Source of the DNA: Acidobacteriota bacterium
GTDB taxonomy: Bacteria; Acidobacteriota; Terriglobia; Terriglobales; Acidobacteriaceae
DNA length: 64,000 bases
Assembly (NCBI GenBank): GCA_021779935.1
Contig: JAJXZT010000062.1
Location: 1 to 64,000 of the forward strand
Reading direction: 5' to 3'
Positions 54,176 through 62,986 of this stretch are shown piece by piece (the stretch's first letter is position 1; every line of letters begins with the position of its first letter). A model generated the notes under the pieces. That model was not told where the DNA came from, ran no database searches, and saw nothing but the letters and a program-made list of their open reading frames with translations. The position numbers and the translations under genes are program-made.

Positions 54176-55134
54176 TGGAATCGTCCTGTGTGGCAGTAAC
54201 CCGGCTTGTGGTGCACGCGCGCCAGGAACTTGGCAAGAGAATCGTTGGCCAGGCGGACGTGGTGGATCAATGCCTGATTGCGATCCTGACCGGTGGACAC
54301 GTGCTCATGGAGGGCGTCCCGGGACTGGCAAAGACGCTGCTGGTAAAGAGCATCGGCGAGCTGCTGAGCCTGCGTTTTCAACGCATCCAGGGAACTTCAG
54401 ACCTGATGCCGGCGGACTTGCTCGGCACCAACGTCTTCAACCAGGCATCGAGCAGCTTCCAGTTGCACAAGGGACCGCTGTTTTCCGACGTGGTGCTGGT
54501 CGACGAAGTCAACCGCATGCCGCCTCGAACCCAGGCTGCATTGCTGGAAGCAATGGAGGAGCGCCAGGTCACCATCGACGGCACACGGCATCCGCTCGAC
54601 GCCTACTTTACGGTCTTCGCCACGCAAAATCCGATTGAGTTCGAAGGCACATATCCACTGCCGGAGGCGCAACTCGACCGTTTTCTGCTGAAGGTGGTCG
54701 TTCCCTATCCGGACGAGGAAGAAGAAGGGCGAATCGTTGTTCTCTTTGAGAAAGGTCCGGGCGTGACCGGAGTGGAGTCGCTTGCGGTGGAACCCATCGC
54801 GGCGGAATTGCTGGCTGACGCGCGCCGTGAAGTTGCCAACGTCACGATGGAGCCGGGGCTGATTTCCTATGTCGTCCGGCTTACGCGAGCCACGCGCACT
54901 GCGCCACAAATCATGCTTGGCGCCAGTCCCCGGGCAGCGCTCAACATCGCCTACGCCGCAAAGGCAATGGCTGCCATCGATGAACGGAACTACGTGATCC
55001 CCGACGATGTGAAGCGGGCCGTTCTTCCCGTGCTGCGCCATCGCATTGTGCTGCGCCCCGAGGCGCTTCTGGAAGGAGTTTCTCCCGACCAGGTGCTCAA
55101 CGGCATTCTTGGTTCGGTTGAATTGCCCAAATGA
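54175..55134 (+). CDS. MoxR-family AAA+ ATPase
   Basis: The 319-residue protein has the Walker A motif EGVPGLAKTLL, Walker B VVLVDEVNRMPP, the sensor TQNPIEFEGTYPLPEAQLDR, and C-terminal LGASPRAALNIAYAAKA. MoxR ATPases act as chaperones that remodel partner proteins, often with DUF58 and von Willebrand-type partners encoded next to them, as here. I chose the ATG at 54175, which overlaps the preceding stop by one base; an upstream in-frame start lies in the DUF4350 gene. It is cytoplasmic. Confidence 0.93.
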   Translation: MESSCVAVTRLVVHARQELGKRIVGQADVVDQCLIAILTGGHVLMEGVPGLAKTLLVKSIGELLSLRFQRIQGTSDLMPADLLGTNVFNQASSSFQLHKGPLFSDVVLVDEVNRMPPRTQAALLEAMEERQVTIDGTRHPLDAYFTVFATQNPIEFEGTYPLPEAQLDRFLLKVVVPYPDEEEEGRIVVLFEKGPGVTGVESLAVEPIAAELLADARREVANVTMEPGLISYVVRLTRATRTAPQIMLGASPRAALNIAYAAKAMAAIDERNYVIPDDVKRAVLPVLRHRIVLRPEALLEGVSPDQVLNGILGSVELPK

Positions 55135-56516
55135 GTTCGCGCGCCACAACCCATGTCGTACCGGAATCCGTGTCTGCGCCGCTCTCGAGCGCGGGACGCC
55201 TCCCGGCGGCTTTCGGACGCAGGGCATTCCTGCTCTTCGGACTTGGACTTGTGCTGATTGGACCTGCATTTCTCAACCGGCAATTTCTCTGGGCCATGGT
55301 GGCATGGGATGGATTGGTGCTGCTTGCGTGGCTGGTCGACCTGCGCCTGTTGCCGAAACCTCGCGAGATTCTCGCAACGCGCGAATGGTCCGGGGCATTG
55401 CAGTTGGGAGGTGAGACGCAAATGCGACTCACCTTCGAAGGAAAGACTCGAACCAGCCTTCAATTGAATGTCGTCGCCTCCTTGCCCGAGGAACTCGCCC
55501 AGGAACCTTCGGAGGCGAGCCTGGTTTTCCACCACGCAACGGAAAACCGCCTATCGATTCCCGTGATGCCTCTTCAACGGGGTGAAGCGGAGATAGGGCC
55601 AGTCTTTGTGCGGATTCAGTCGCCACTTGGCATAGCTGAACGATGGGCGCGCGTGGACCTTCCGCAAACCGTGCGCGTATATCCGGGCACAGGCAATCGC
55701 GAAGAGCAGTCGCTCAACCTGTTGCGCACGCGGCGGATTGAAATTATCAAGCGTCTCTCGCGACACAAGGGACTGGGGCGCGAGTTCGAGAGCCTGCGCG
55801 AATACCGGCAGGGCGATGCGATGCGCGACATCTGCTGGCCGGCCACTGCGCGGCGTGCGCGGCTGATCGTCAAGGAATACCAGGTCGAGCGCGGCCAGCC
55901 GATCTGGATCATGCTGGACTGCGGACGCCTGATGCGGGCGCGCGTGGGCAATCGTACAAAACTCGACAGCGCCGTGGCAGCCGCACTGAACCTCGCCGAG
56001 GTTGCGATGTTTGGCGGCGACCGCGTGGGACTCTTCGCCTATGGACATCACGCTTCGCGCATGGTTGGCCTGGGGCGTGGTGACAATCATCTGCGGCTCA
56101 TCATGGACCAGTTGTCGCTGGTACAGGGCGAATCAGGAGAGGCGGATCACTTCGGCGCCGCGGCAAAATTGCTTGCCAAGCAGTCCCGCCGTAGTCTGAT
56201 CGTGTGGATCACCGACCTGCCGGACAGCGTAATGACGCCGGAAGTGTACGAGGGGGCCTCGGTTCTTCTGGGACGTCACCTCGTGATCTTCGCCGCGATC
56301 GCAGACCCGGAGTTGAAGACAGAGGCGGAAAAACGCCTGCGCACTCCCGACGGCATTTTCGAAACGGCGGCTGCGATGGACGTACTGCATCGGCGTGAAC
56401 GGCTTATCGCCAGCCTGCGAGCGCGCGGCGCGCATACATTGGAAGTTGAGGGCGGGAAACTGGCCAACGCCGTGGTGCAGGAGTATTTGTCAATCAAGGA
56501 GCGCGACCTGCTCTAG
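55131..56516 (+). CDS. DUF58 domain protein, MoxR partner
   Basis: The 461-residue protein has two N-terminal membrane helices (AFLLFGLGLVLIGPAFL; FLWAMVAWDGLVLLAWL), an extracytoplasmic beta-rich segment, and the DUF58 core with EFESLREYRQGDAMRDICW. A von Willebrand-like domain follows (IWIMLDCGRLMR, then VWITDLPDSVMTP). The start overlaps the moxR stop in an ATGA. The stop overlaps that of the convergent SpoIIM-like gene. Such proteins work with MoxR ATPases in envelope or cell-wall stress; the client is not known. Confidence 0.9.
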   Translation: MSSRATTHVVPESVSAPLSSAGRLPAAFGRRAFLLFGLGLVLIGPAFLNRQFLWAMVAWDGLVLLAWLVDLRLLPKPREILATREWSGALQLGGETQMRLTFEGKTRTSLQLNVVASLPEELAQEPSEASLVFHHATENRLSIPVMPLQRGEAEIGPVFVRIQSPLGIAERWARVDLPQTVRVYPGTGNREEQSLNLLRTRRIEIIKRLSRHKGLGREFESLREYRQGDAMRDICWPATARRARLIVKEYQVERGQPIWIMLDCGRLMRARVGNRTKLDSAVAAALNLAEVAMFGGDRVGLFAYGHHASRMVGLGRGDNHLRLIMDQLSLVQGESGEADHFGAAAKLLAKQSRRSLIVWITDLPDSVMTPEVYEGASVLLGRHLVIFAAIADPELKTEAEKRLRTPDGIFETAAAMDVLHRRERLIASLRARGAHTLEVEGGKLANAVVQEYLSIKERDLL

Positions 56517-57472
56517 GATGATCGGTCGCAAAACCTCGGAGAAAATAAGTACGCGCAGAGCAGCACGAACAACGCAGCCGCAACGGTGAATTTTGTCGCC
56601 GGGGGCAGCGGACCGGGGGAGACAAAGGCTTCGACGATGCCCGCGATGATCAGCATCGGAATCGTGCCAAGCAGCAGTTTGATGGCGTCTGCCCCGCTCA
56701 AGGCAATGGACGCTCGTCGCGAGTGGAAACCCGGAAACAGCACTCCTTGCGCGAGACGCAGGCCAGCCGAGGCGGCGATGAAAATTGCCGGCAGTTCCAG
56801 GACTCCGTGTGGCGCGACAAAGCTCCACAACTGGAGGCTCATGCCGTTCAGCCAGCAGACGCTGCCGATCACGCCGATCAGCAATCCATTGAAGAACGTG
56901 AGCCACACCGTTCCAATGCCGCCTGCAATGCCGCCCGCGAACATGGTGAACGAGACCGTGAGATTGTTCGTCATGATCATGCTGGAGGCCGCCGGTTTGA
57001 TCGACAGGATCGAGTGGGTCCACATCTCGTGCCGCTCAATCGTCTGCATCATCTTGGGACCGATGATCTGCACGGCGAAATTTGCGTCGTAGAGGGTTAG
57101 GATAGTGCCGAGTACGGCCGCAGCAAAAAACAGAGCGACAGTCGCGCCGATCAGCGGAAGATTGCGTTGAAAAGTTTCCGGGTATTCATGTGTAAAGAAG
57201 TGAAGGAAGGCGCCGCGCGGCGGCTTTTCGCCGGCGTAAACAACATTGTGGGCCCGGCGCAGCAGTTGATGGACAAACTGCTGATATGTTCCGCCGCTGC
57301 TGTCCTGCCGCAGCGTGGAAAGATCGGCGGCGGTTTGGCGATACAGGAGAGAAACCTCGCGGAGTTCGGACCGGGAGAGCGATTTCAACCCGCTTGCATC
57401 CGCCTGGTCGAGCAACTGTTGTAGTCGCACCCAGTATTCGCGCCGTTTTGTGAGCCACTTGGTGGATATCAT
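56513..57472 (-). CDS. SpoIIM-like (stage II sporulation M) membrane protein
   Basis: The 319-residue protein has an N-terminal cytoplasmic helical region and about five membrane helices from residue 110 on, including GATVALFFAAAVLGTILTLY and VAPHGVLELPAIFIAASAG, the latter typical of the SpoIIM superfamily. The family acts with SpoIID/P in sporulating bacteria but is widespread in non-sporulating ones, next to MoxR/DUF58/RDD genes. Its start codon overlaps that of the RDD gene on the other strand (ATG at 57472 and 57471). No sporulation role is implied here. Confidence 0.82.
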   Translation of the reverse strand: MISTKWLTKRREYWVRLQQLLDQADASGLKSLSRSELREVSLLYRQTAADLSTLRQDSSGGTYQQFVHQLLRRAHNVVYAGEKPPRGAFLHFFTHEYPETFQRNLPLIGATVALFFAAAVLGTILTLYDANFAVQIIGPKMMQTIERHEMWTHSILSIKPAASSMIMTNNLTVSFTMFAGGIAGGIGTVWLTFFNGLLIGVIGSVCWLNGMSLQLWSFVAPHGVLELPAIFIAASAGLRLAQGVLFPGFHSRRASIALSGADAIKLLLGTIPMLIIAGIVEAFVSPGPLPPATKFTVAAALFVLLCAYLFSPRFCDRSS

Positions 57473-58229
57473 GACCGAAATCGATGACCGTCAGCTTACC
57501 ATTAATACGCCCGAACAGGTGTCGCTGGAATTTCAGGTTGCCGGCATCGGTAGCCGGTTCATGGCATTCCTGATCGATTCATTGATCCAGGTGATCGTTC
57601 TTGCCGTTGTTGGCATCGCGTTCCTGATTTTTGGAGTATCGCTCCGCATGACCGGCGCTGGGCCATGGGTTATTGCAATCTATGTGACTTTCGCATTTGT
57701 TGTCTACTGGGGATACTTCGCATTTTTCGAAACAATCTGGGGTGGGCAGACTCCCGGCAAGCGCAACGTTGGCATTCGCGTCGTCAAGGATTCCGGGCGC
57801 GCCATTCGAGCCTCCGAGGCCATCAGCCGCAACCTGATGCGGATCATCGACCAGTTGCCGGGCATATACGTTTTTGGCCTGATCACGATGATGGTCAACA
57901 AGGAACGCAAACGCATCGGCGACTTCGTGGCCGGCACGGTGGTCGTCCATGAAAAAGCCGCGGAGGAAGTTCACCCGGATCTTCAGCGACTGGACGGAGA
58001 TGTGCCGGTCGCCGATTGGGTATTGAAGCTCAATGAACGCGATCTCCAATTGATTGAAAGCTTTCTGCATCGGCGCCTGTCTCTGGACGGTAGTGTCCGA
58101 GCCGCCACGGGAATACGAATTGTTGAGCACATCAAGGCAAAGACTGGAGAAGGACCTGCGCCTAATCAACCGGACGAGGACTTCCTGCAGGACGTTGCCA
58201 GTGCTATCCGCAATAGCCGGCCCCGCTGA
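57471..58229 (+). CDS. RDD-family membrane protein
   Basis: The 252-residue protein has the RDD signature: FQVAGIGSRFMAFLIDSLIQ, then PGKRNVGIRVVKDSGR and ISRNLMRIIDQLPGIYV. It has three or four membrane helices (VIVLAVVGIAFLIFGV; WVIAIYVTFAFVVYWGYFAFF) and a cytoplasmic C-terminal helical domain of about 80 residues. The ATG at 57471 overlaps the start of the SpoIIM-like gene. The function of RDD proteins is mostly unknown; transport of small ions or solutes has been proposed for some. Confidence 0.87.
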   Translation: MTEIDDRQLTINTPEQVSLEFQVAGIGSRFMAFLIDSLIQVIVLAVVGIAFLIFGVSLRMTGAGPWVIAIYVTFAFVVYWGYFAFFETIWGGQTPGKRNVGIRVVKDSGRAIRASEAISRNLMRIIDQLPGIYVFGLITMMVNKERKRIGDFVAGTVVVHEKAAEEVHPDLQRLDGDVPVADWVLKLNERDLQLIESFLHRRLSLDGSVRAATGIRIVEHIKAKTGEGPAPNQPDEDFLQDVASAIRNSRPR

Positions 58230-58407
58230 TGCGGACTAGGGTCCTTGTAACCCGCCGGTTAGATCAACGGAATCTGAAGACGGCATGCGCCCATGGAAAG
58301 CCGTTGCCAAACGCTGAAAGATTGCGTCTGCTGCTTTCGTGGCTTTTACAAATAGCGTGCGAGTGATAGCTTCGGCATATTCTCCACGGCGGTAGAGGTA
58401 CTCTCAG
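58230..58407. other. Short intergenic segment after the RDD gene
   Basis: No gene or clear hairpin is seen. It should hold the promoter of the small membrane protein gene at 58408. Confidence 0.3.
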
Positions 58408-58698
58408 GTGCGGCGTACACTCGAAGCTTTATTCGTGATTTGCGTGGTGGGCACGATCGTTGCGGTGTTATTTCCCTCGTGGCAGATGCAGGATGCCTAT
58501 GGCACCGGCTACATTGGCCTGGGTCATGCTCCACTGTGGAGTTCGCGGCTCACGCAAACGCCAGGTGCGGCGATCAATACTCCCGTTGTGATCATTGAGG
58601 GCATTCTTGGATTGGTAGCATCCGTAGTGCTCTGGTTCATTGTCCGGCGGGCTCGCCTGCGTGAACAAAAGGGGCATACCTACTGGTGGTGCCGGTAG
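58408..58698 (+). CDS. Small two-helix membrane protein
   Basis: The 96-residue protein has two membrane helices (LEALFVICVVGTIVAVLF and VIIEGILGLVASVVLWFIV) with a short outside loop between. The start is a GTG with no strong ribosome site. No family is recognised. Its nearest neighbour, the DmsC-like gene, converges on it. Confidence 0.5.
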   Translation: MRRTLEALFVICVVGTIVAVLFPSWQMQDAYGTGYIGLGHAPLWSSRLTQTPGAAINTPVVIIEGILGLVASVVLWFIVRRARLREQKGHTYWWCR

Positions 58699-58737
58699 CT
58701 CATTCCTCTCAACTCCACTGTATTCACTCTTCGATAC

Positions 58738-59592
58738 CTAGAACTTCTGCTGCCCAGCCTGCACTTCGTACATCGCCATCCGTCCAAGCGCGGTCCCGAG
58801 TACGATCACGGCAAGTATCACCGCCGAATACGGCGTCGTTCCCGAAAGACTCGCTGCCCCCAACGAATTTCCGCAGATAAACACAATCGGCAGAATTCCG
58901 GCGAGCAGGATCGACGACACGGCAGTGATTCCCAGTCGTGCAGTGAATTGATACGGAGAAAATTCAGACGTCACGGAATCGGCTCTCTCTGCGCAGGTTC
59001 GCGACACGTGGATCAGCATCCATACTATCGATACGGACAGCAACAGGCTGCCGGTGACGACCATCCCCAATAGCTCCCGTCGCTGGGTGAGCCCTTGCGT
59101 TCCTAATCCCATGAACAGCGCCGGCGACGCGCCAAGCAGCAGTGTCGCTCCCAGGAACGAGCCCGGAACCCATCCCGAATTCCACACCGGCTGCGAGCGC
59201 ACCGTGTAGATCATGGCGCTCGCGATGACCGCCGCAAACCCTAACGCCGACGTCGTAATGCCAAGCGCGAATCTCCATTCAACCCAGCCGCCGAACCATG
59301 CGGCGCTGTAAACCAGCGCCGAGGCGGCAAATAAGGAGGTCACGAAGACTTCGCGGCTCAAGCGCGAATGCCGAAGATTGCTCAATGATCTGCCCGCCGA
59401 CAGAGGCCGCCCAAGATGCAGCAGCGACGCCAGCATTCCCACGGCGACGGCCGGAAAAACTGCGATCCCCAACGGGCGCATCGTTGCTACTGTGCTGCAT
59501 ACCGTCGTCGCCAGCGCGGCACCGCAGGCAAACTGCACGGCCAGCGTGAAGATCGCAAGCGGCCATTCTCTCGTCTTGATCTGATCAGGCAT
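58738..59592 (-). CDS. DmsC/NrfD-like membrane anchor subunit
   Basis: The 284-residue protein has about eight membrane helices, such as LAIFTLAVQFACGAALATTV, GIAVFPAVAVGMLASLLHLG and FALGITTSALGFAAVIASAM. This is the layout of DmsC-type anchors that exchange electrons with quinol. I chose the ATG at 59592, whose first bases overlap the iron-sulfur subunit stop by 8. A longer open frame begins at 59832 but runs inside the iron-sulfur gene. The order A-B-C (catalytic, iron-sulfur, anchor) is the usual one. Confidence 0.85.
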   Translation of the reverse strand: MPDQIKTREWPLAIFTLAVQFACGAALATTVCSTVATMRPLGIAVFPAVAVGMLASLLHLGRPLSAGRSLSNLRHSRLSREVFVTSLFAASALVYSAAWFGGWVEWRFALGITTSALGFAAVIASAMIYTVRSQPVWNSGWVPGSFLGATLLLGASPALFMGLGTQGLTQRRELLGMVVTGSLLLSVSIVWMLIHVSRTCAERADSVTSEFSPYQFTARLGITAVSSILLAGILPIVFICGNSLGAASLSGTTPYSAVILAVIVLGTALGRMAMYEVQAGQQKF

Positions 59593-60145
59593 CTTCGGCC
59601 TCCTTGCGAATCTTGTATCGAATCGAAGGCCTGGTAAGTTCCGACGGAGGCAGCGCCCGGATCGCGATAGTCGCACCGGGACGCTTATTGATCTCTTCCA
59701 GCGGTCCAATCTCAATTGCGCGCAGCGGGCACGAATCCACGCACGCAGGGTTCCGTCCCTGGTCGATCTCCTCCACGCACAAATTGCATTTGCGAACCCG
59801 TCCTTCCGCGGCATCGAATTGCGGCGCGCCATACGGACATAGCCATGTGCAATAACGGCATCCGATGCAGCGCTCGGGATCGTGCACTACGATTCCGTCG
59901 CTCTCGCGTTTCGTGTAGGCTTTCGCCGGACAATGCCGGACGCAGAGCGGGTCCTCGCAGTGGTTGCACGACATGGAGATGTTGTAGGAGAAGACCGACG
60001 GGAACTCGCCGCCTTCGAAGCTGCGCACACGGCGAAGCCTGCGGCCAACCGGAGCATCATTGAAGTCCTTGCAGGCGACCTCACAGGTCCTGCAATTGAT
60101 GCACTTCGTGGCGTCGATGAAGAATCCGATCTGTCCGCGAATCAC
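59585..60145 (-). CDS. Four-cluster iron-sulfur (DmsB-type) electron-transfer subunit
   Basis: The 186-residue protein has four Cys groups. The first, CINCRTCEVACK, is complete, as are CNHCEDPLCVRHCP, CIGCRYCTWLCP and CNLCVEE, the last with a later CVDSCP. This is the DmsB pattern carrying electrons between the anchor and catalytic subunits. I chose the GTG at 60145 because GGAGCG precedes it and the next 15 residues give the normal N-terminus. It lies 11 bases after the catalytic subunit and overlaps the anchor by 8. Confidence 0.92.
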   Translation of the reverse strand: MIRGQIGFFIDATKCINCRTCEVACKDFNDAPVGRRLRRVRSFEGGEFPSVFSYNISMSCNHCEDPLCVRHCPAKAYTKRESDGIVVHDPERCIGCRYCTWLCPYGAPQFDAAEGRVRKCNLCVEEIDQGRNPACVDSCPLRAIEIGPLEEINKRPGATIAIRALPPSELTRPSIRYKIRKEAEDA

Positions 60146-60156
60146 TTGCTCCGCTC

Positions 60157-62421
60157 CTAAGCCTTCCGCACTTCCACCAGCAACGTGTGTTGCGCGTTGC
60201 CGTGCGCCAGAGGAGTCGCTCGCTGGCTGGTCAGCACGTTGATGCATCCGCCGTGGCAGACACCGTTTTTGTCCGGTGCGTACCATGCTCCCTGCGGGAT
60301 AGAGATCACACCAGGCCTGATGCGTCGAGTCACCCTCGCACAAATCATCAGTGCACCGCGATCGTTAAAGACCTTCACCTTGTCACCGTCTTTTATTCCG
60401 CGCGCCGTAGCGTCCTGCACACTGATCCACATTTTCTGTGGTTCCACTTCTTCCATCCATGCGTTTTCGTCATACGACGAATGCGTCCGCCGCTTGAAGT
60501 GGGGGCCAATGCATTGCAGCGGATACTTCGCAGCCAGGACATCCTGTGGCCCTTCCCACGCTGGAATGTACTTGGGCAACCCGGGAATCTTCGGATTGTT
60601 CATCTGGTGGAGCGGCTTGCAGAAAATCTCGATCTTCCCTGAAGGCGTCTGGAATGGATACTTCTCCGGCTCGCGGATTTCCTTCTCAAACGCAACATAC
60701 TCCTCCGGTGGTTTCCGGTAGAACCCTGTCGCGCTGAGTTCGTCGTATGCTGGGAACTCGGAATCTTTCGTGCGCGCTTCCGCGACAAGAAATTTCAGCC
60801 AGTCCTCCTCCGTCTTTCCCTCGGTAAATTTCTCACCGACTCCCATCCGCTCCGCCACGCGGCTCAGCCACCAGTAGTCGTGCCGGCACTCGAAGGGTGC
60901 GTCCACCGCCTTGTTGCCGAAGATGATATATTTCTGGCCCGACCACGGAAACCCTATGTCGCTGCGCTCCAGTGAGCTGTCGCAGGGCAGCAGGATGTCC
61001 GCGAACCTGGCGCTCGGCGTGAGGAAATGGTCGGAGACCACGATGCACTCGACGAGCGACTCGTCGCGCAGGATAGCAGCCGTGCGATTGATGTCGGCGT
61101 GCTGGTTGAGCAGCGCGTTGCTCGCCAGATTGAAGATGAACTTGATGTTGCTCTTGAGCGGCCCGTTCTTGACGCCATCGTCCTCGCCCATCTCGGTGCC
61201 GCGCACCACGGCATCGGTCCACAGGAAGACAGGGATTTTCGCTTTGACCGGGTTGGCGCCTGTCGGCAAACTGCCTATGGGCAGCGCAAGCGTCGTGCCG
61301 CCTTCACCTCCACCCCAGCCTCCGCCCAGCACTCCGACGTTGCCGGTCATGCAGGCCAGTGCGATTCCAGCCCGTACAGACTGCTCTCCATGGGCGTGAC
61401 GCTGCGGCCCCAAACCTTGCAGCAATTGCGACGGCTTCGATGTCGCATACTCTCGTGCGATCCTGCGAATTGTCCCAGCGTCGATGCCGGTAATTGCCGC
61501 GGCCCACTCCGGCGTCTTCGGTGTCCCGTCGGAGTTCCCCAGCAGATAGCTTGTAAACGACTCGCCTTCCGCCACGCCATCCGGCATGTGCTCTTCGTCG
61601 AAACCGATGCAGTACTTGTCGAGGAATGACTGGTCGAAAAGCTTCTCTTCGACCATCACATATGCCATGGCATTGAACAGCGCGGCATCCGTGGTCGGCT
61701 TCAGCGGCAGCCATTCGTCGGCAAAGGTCGCAGCGGTTTCCGTCAGTCGAGGATCGATGACGATAATCTTTGCGCCCGCTTCTTTAGCGCGCGCCAGGTA
61801 ATAGTTTGAGTTCGTCTCGAAGACCGTTTCGGCCGGGTTGAAGCCATTGAGGATGATCAGTTTCGAATGGGCCAGCGTCTGGTAGGAATTCGTATCGCGC
61901 AGGCCGGTGATGAATGGCGCGGTGTATTCCAGGCACGCCGCGCTGTAGTTGTTGTAGTAGCCGAGGTATCCGCCCAGCAGGTTCATTAACCGTTGTGCGC
62001 TCTCGCGCCCGCGAACAGCGCCGCAGTCTCCGGTACCGTAGTGGATGTACACCGACTCCGGCCCATGCGTATCAATTACGCCCCGGAGATTTGCAGCAAT
62101 CGTTTTGACTGCCTCATCCCATGAGATTCGCTCGAACTTTCCCTCGCCACGCTTCCCCACGCGCTTCATTGGATATTTGAGGCGGTTCGGATCGTACAGG
62201 CGATTTCGCATTGCACGCCCCTTCAGGCAAGCGCGCAACTGCGGGTTTTCCGCCACGTCAGGCGTCACATCCGTGCTAATCCTTACAACGACCCCATCTC
62301 TTACGTGCGCTCTCAGGTGGCAACGCCCGCCGCAATTGTTATTGCAGACCACCGGAACAATCTTTGTCCCGTCGTCCACGGCCCCTGCACGAGAGTTTGT
62401 GGTCAGCGCTTCTTTATTCAT
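60157..62421 (-). CDS. DmsA-like molybdopterin oxidoreductase, no visible Tat signal
   Basis: The 754-residue protein has an N-terminal 4Fe-4S motif (VVCNNNCGGRCHLR, then LRACLKGRAMRNR) and GKFERISWDEAVKTIA. YGTGDCGAVRG precedes YNNYSAACLEYT, where a Ser in DmsA-type enzymes would bind Mo; the C-terminal cap is LAHGNAQHTLLVE. Such enzymes reduce S-oxides, N-oxides or related compounds; the substrate is open. I found no twin-Arg in the N-terminus of either the ATG 62421 form or the longer GTG 62568 form, so a cytoplasmic location is suggested, unlike E. coli DmsA. No DmsD chaperone gene is in the window. Confidence 0.88.
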   Translation of the reverse strand: MNKEALTTNSRAGAVDDGTKIVPVVCNNNCGGRCHLRAHVRDGVVVRISTDVTPDVAENPQLRACLKGRAMRNRLYDPNRLKYPMKRVGKRGEGKFERISWDEAVKTIAANLRGVIDTHGPESVYIHYGTGDCGAVRGRESAQRLMNLLGGYLGYYNNYSAACLEYTAPFITGLRDTNSYQTLAHSKLIILNGFNPAETVFETNSNYYLARAKEAGAKIIVIDPRLTETAATFADEWLPLKPTTDAALFNAMAYVMVEEKLFDQSFLDKYCIGFDEEHMPDGVAEGESFTSYLLGNSDGTPKTPEWAAAITGIDAGTIRRIAREYATSKPSQLLQGLGPQRHAHGEQSVRAGIALACMTGNVGVLGGGWGGGEGGTTLALPIGSLPTGANPVKAKIPVFLWTDAVVRGTEMGEDDGVKNGPLKSNIKFIFNLASNALLNQHADINRTAAILRDESLVECIVVSDHFLTPSARFADILLPCDSSLERSDIGFPWSGQKYIIFGNKAVDAPFECRHDYWWLSRVAERMGVGEKFTEGKTEEDWLKFLVAEARTKDSEFPAYDELSATGFYRKPPEEYVAFEKEIREPEKYPFQTPSGKIEIFCKPLHQMNNPKIPGLPKYIPAWEGPQDVLAAKYPLQCIGPHFKRRTHSSYDENAWMEEVEPQKMWISVQDATARGIKDGDKVKVFNDRGALMICARVTRRIRPGVISIPQGAWYAPDKNGVCHGGCINVLTSQRATPLAHGNAQHTLLVEVRKA

Positions 62422-62639
62422 CCTTCCAGACCCGGCGTCCAGCCTACCGGCGTGAGCAAGGGGTGTCTGTGACGTGCCGCACGCTGGATTTATCTCCCCG
62501 GAGCCGCTTTTTGTTACAGGAATGTTAAAGGACGATGAATTTGAGCCCGAAAGCCCTATTAGACGCACAAATCCACAGGCCGCTCACTGACAAAGCAAAC
62601 CCGGCCATATAACATGTGCGGTTAAAGGGGATAACTTCC
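62422..62639. other. Intergenic, promoter of the Dms operon and small gene
   Basis: About 220 bases between divergent genes. Nothing distinctive is seen apart from the GTG 62568 alternative start of the DmsA-like gene. Confidence 0.3.
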
Positions 62640-62831
62640 ATGAACACTGAATCTCACAAGCAGGTATGGTTTAACCCCCCGAAGTTCTGGTCAGCCACGG
62701 AAAAGATGAGCAAGCAGGAAGCCGACACGCTCATGGAAAAGGTGTACGCGCTGGCCGAGAAACATGAGTTCGAACAGCTTCGCCAGTTCGGGTTCATCAG
62801 TATCTCGGAAGTTCGAGATCACGACGCGTAA
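62640..62831 (+). CDS. Small soluble hypothetical protein, 63 residues
   Basis: The 63-residue product is charged and mostly helical (KMSKQEADTLMEKVYALAEK, then FEQLRQFGFISISEV). I chose the ATG at 62640. No family is recognised. It precedes the SH3-NlpC gene by 155 bases in the same direction. Real coding is likely from composition, but short length leaves doubt. Confidence 0.5.
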   Translation: MNTESHKQVWFNPPKFWSATEKMSKQEADTLMEKVYALAEKHEFEQLRQFGFISISEVRDHDA

Positions 62832-62986
62832 CGGCTGAGGGACTAATCTCTTGTTGCTCATCCCGATTCAGCTATGAATCGGATAAAATTGCTTTTCTCT
62901 GAAATCCTTTCCTTAAGAAAGTTCGCCTCCTCTCCTATAATCGCCAAGGTTTGACCGCGAGACACGTCATCCTCCGAGGTAAGACA

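Noticed and set aside
56513-57472. Evidence for sporulation from the SpoIIM-like gene
   Set aside because: SpoIIM-family membrane proteins are common in non-sporulating bacteria beside MoxR/DUF58/RDD genes, and no other sporulation gene is present.
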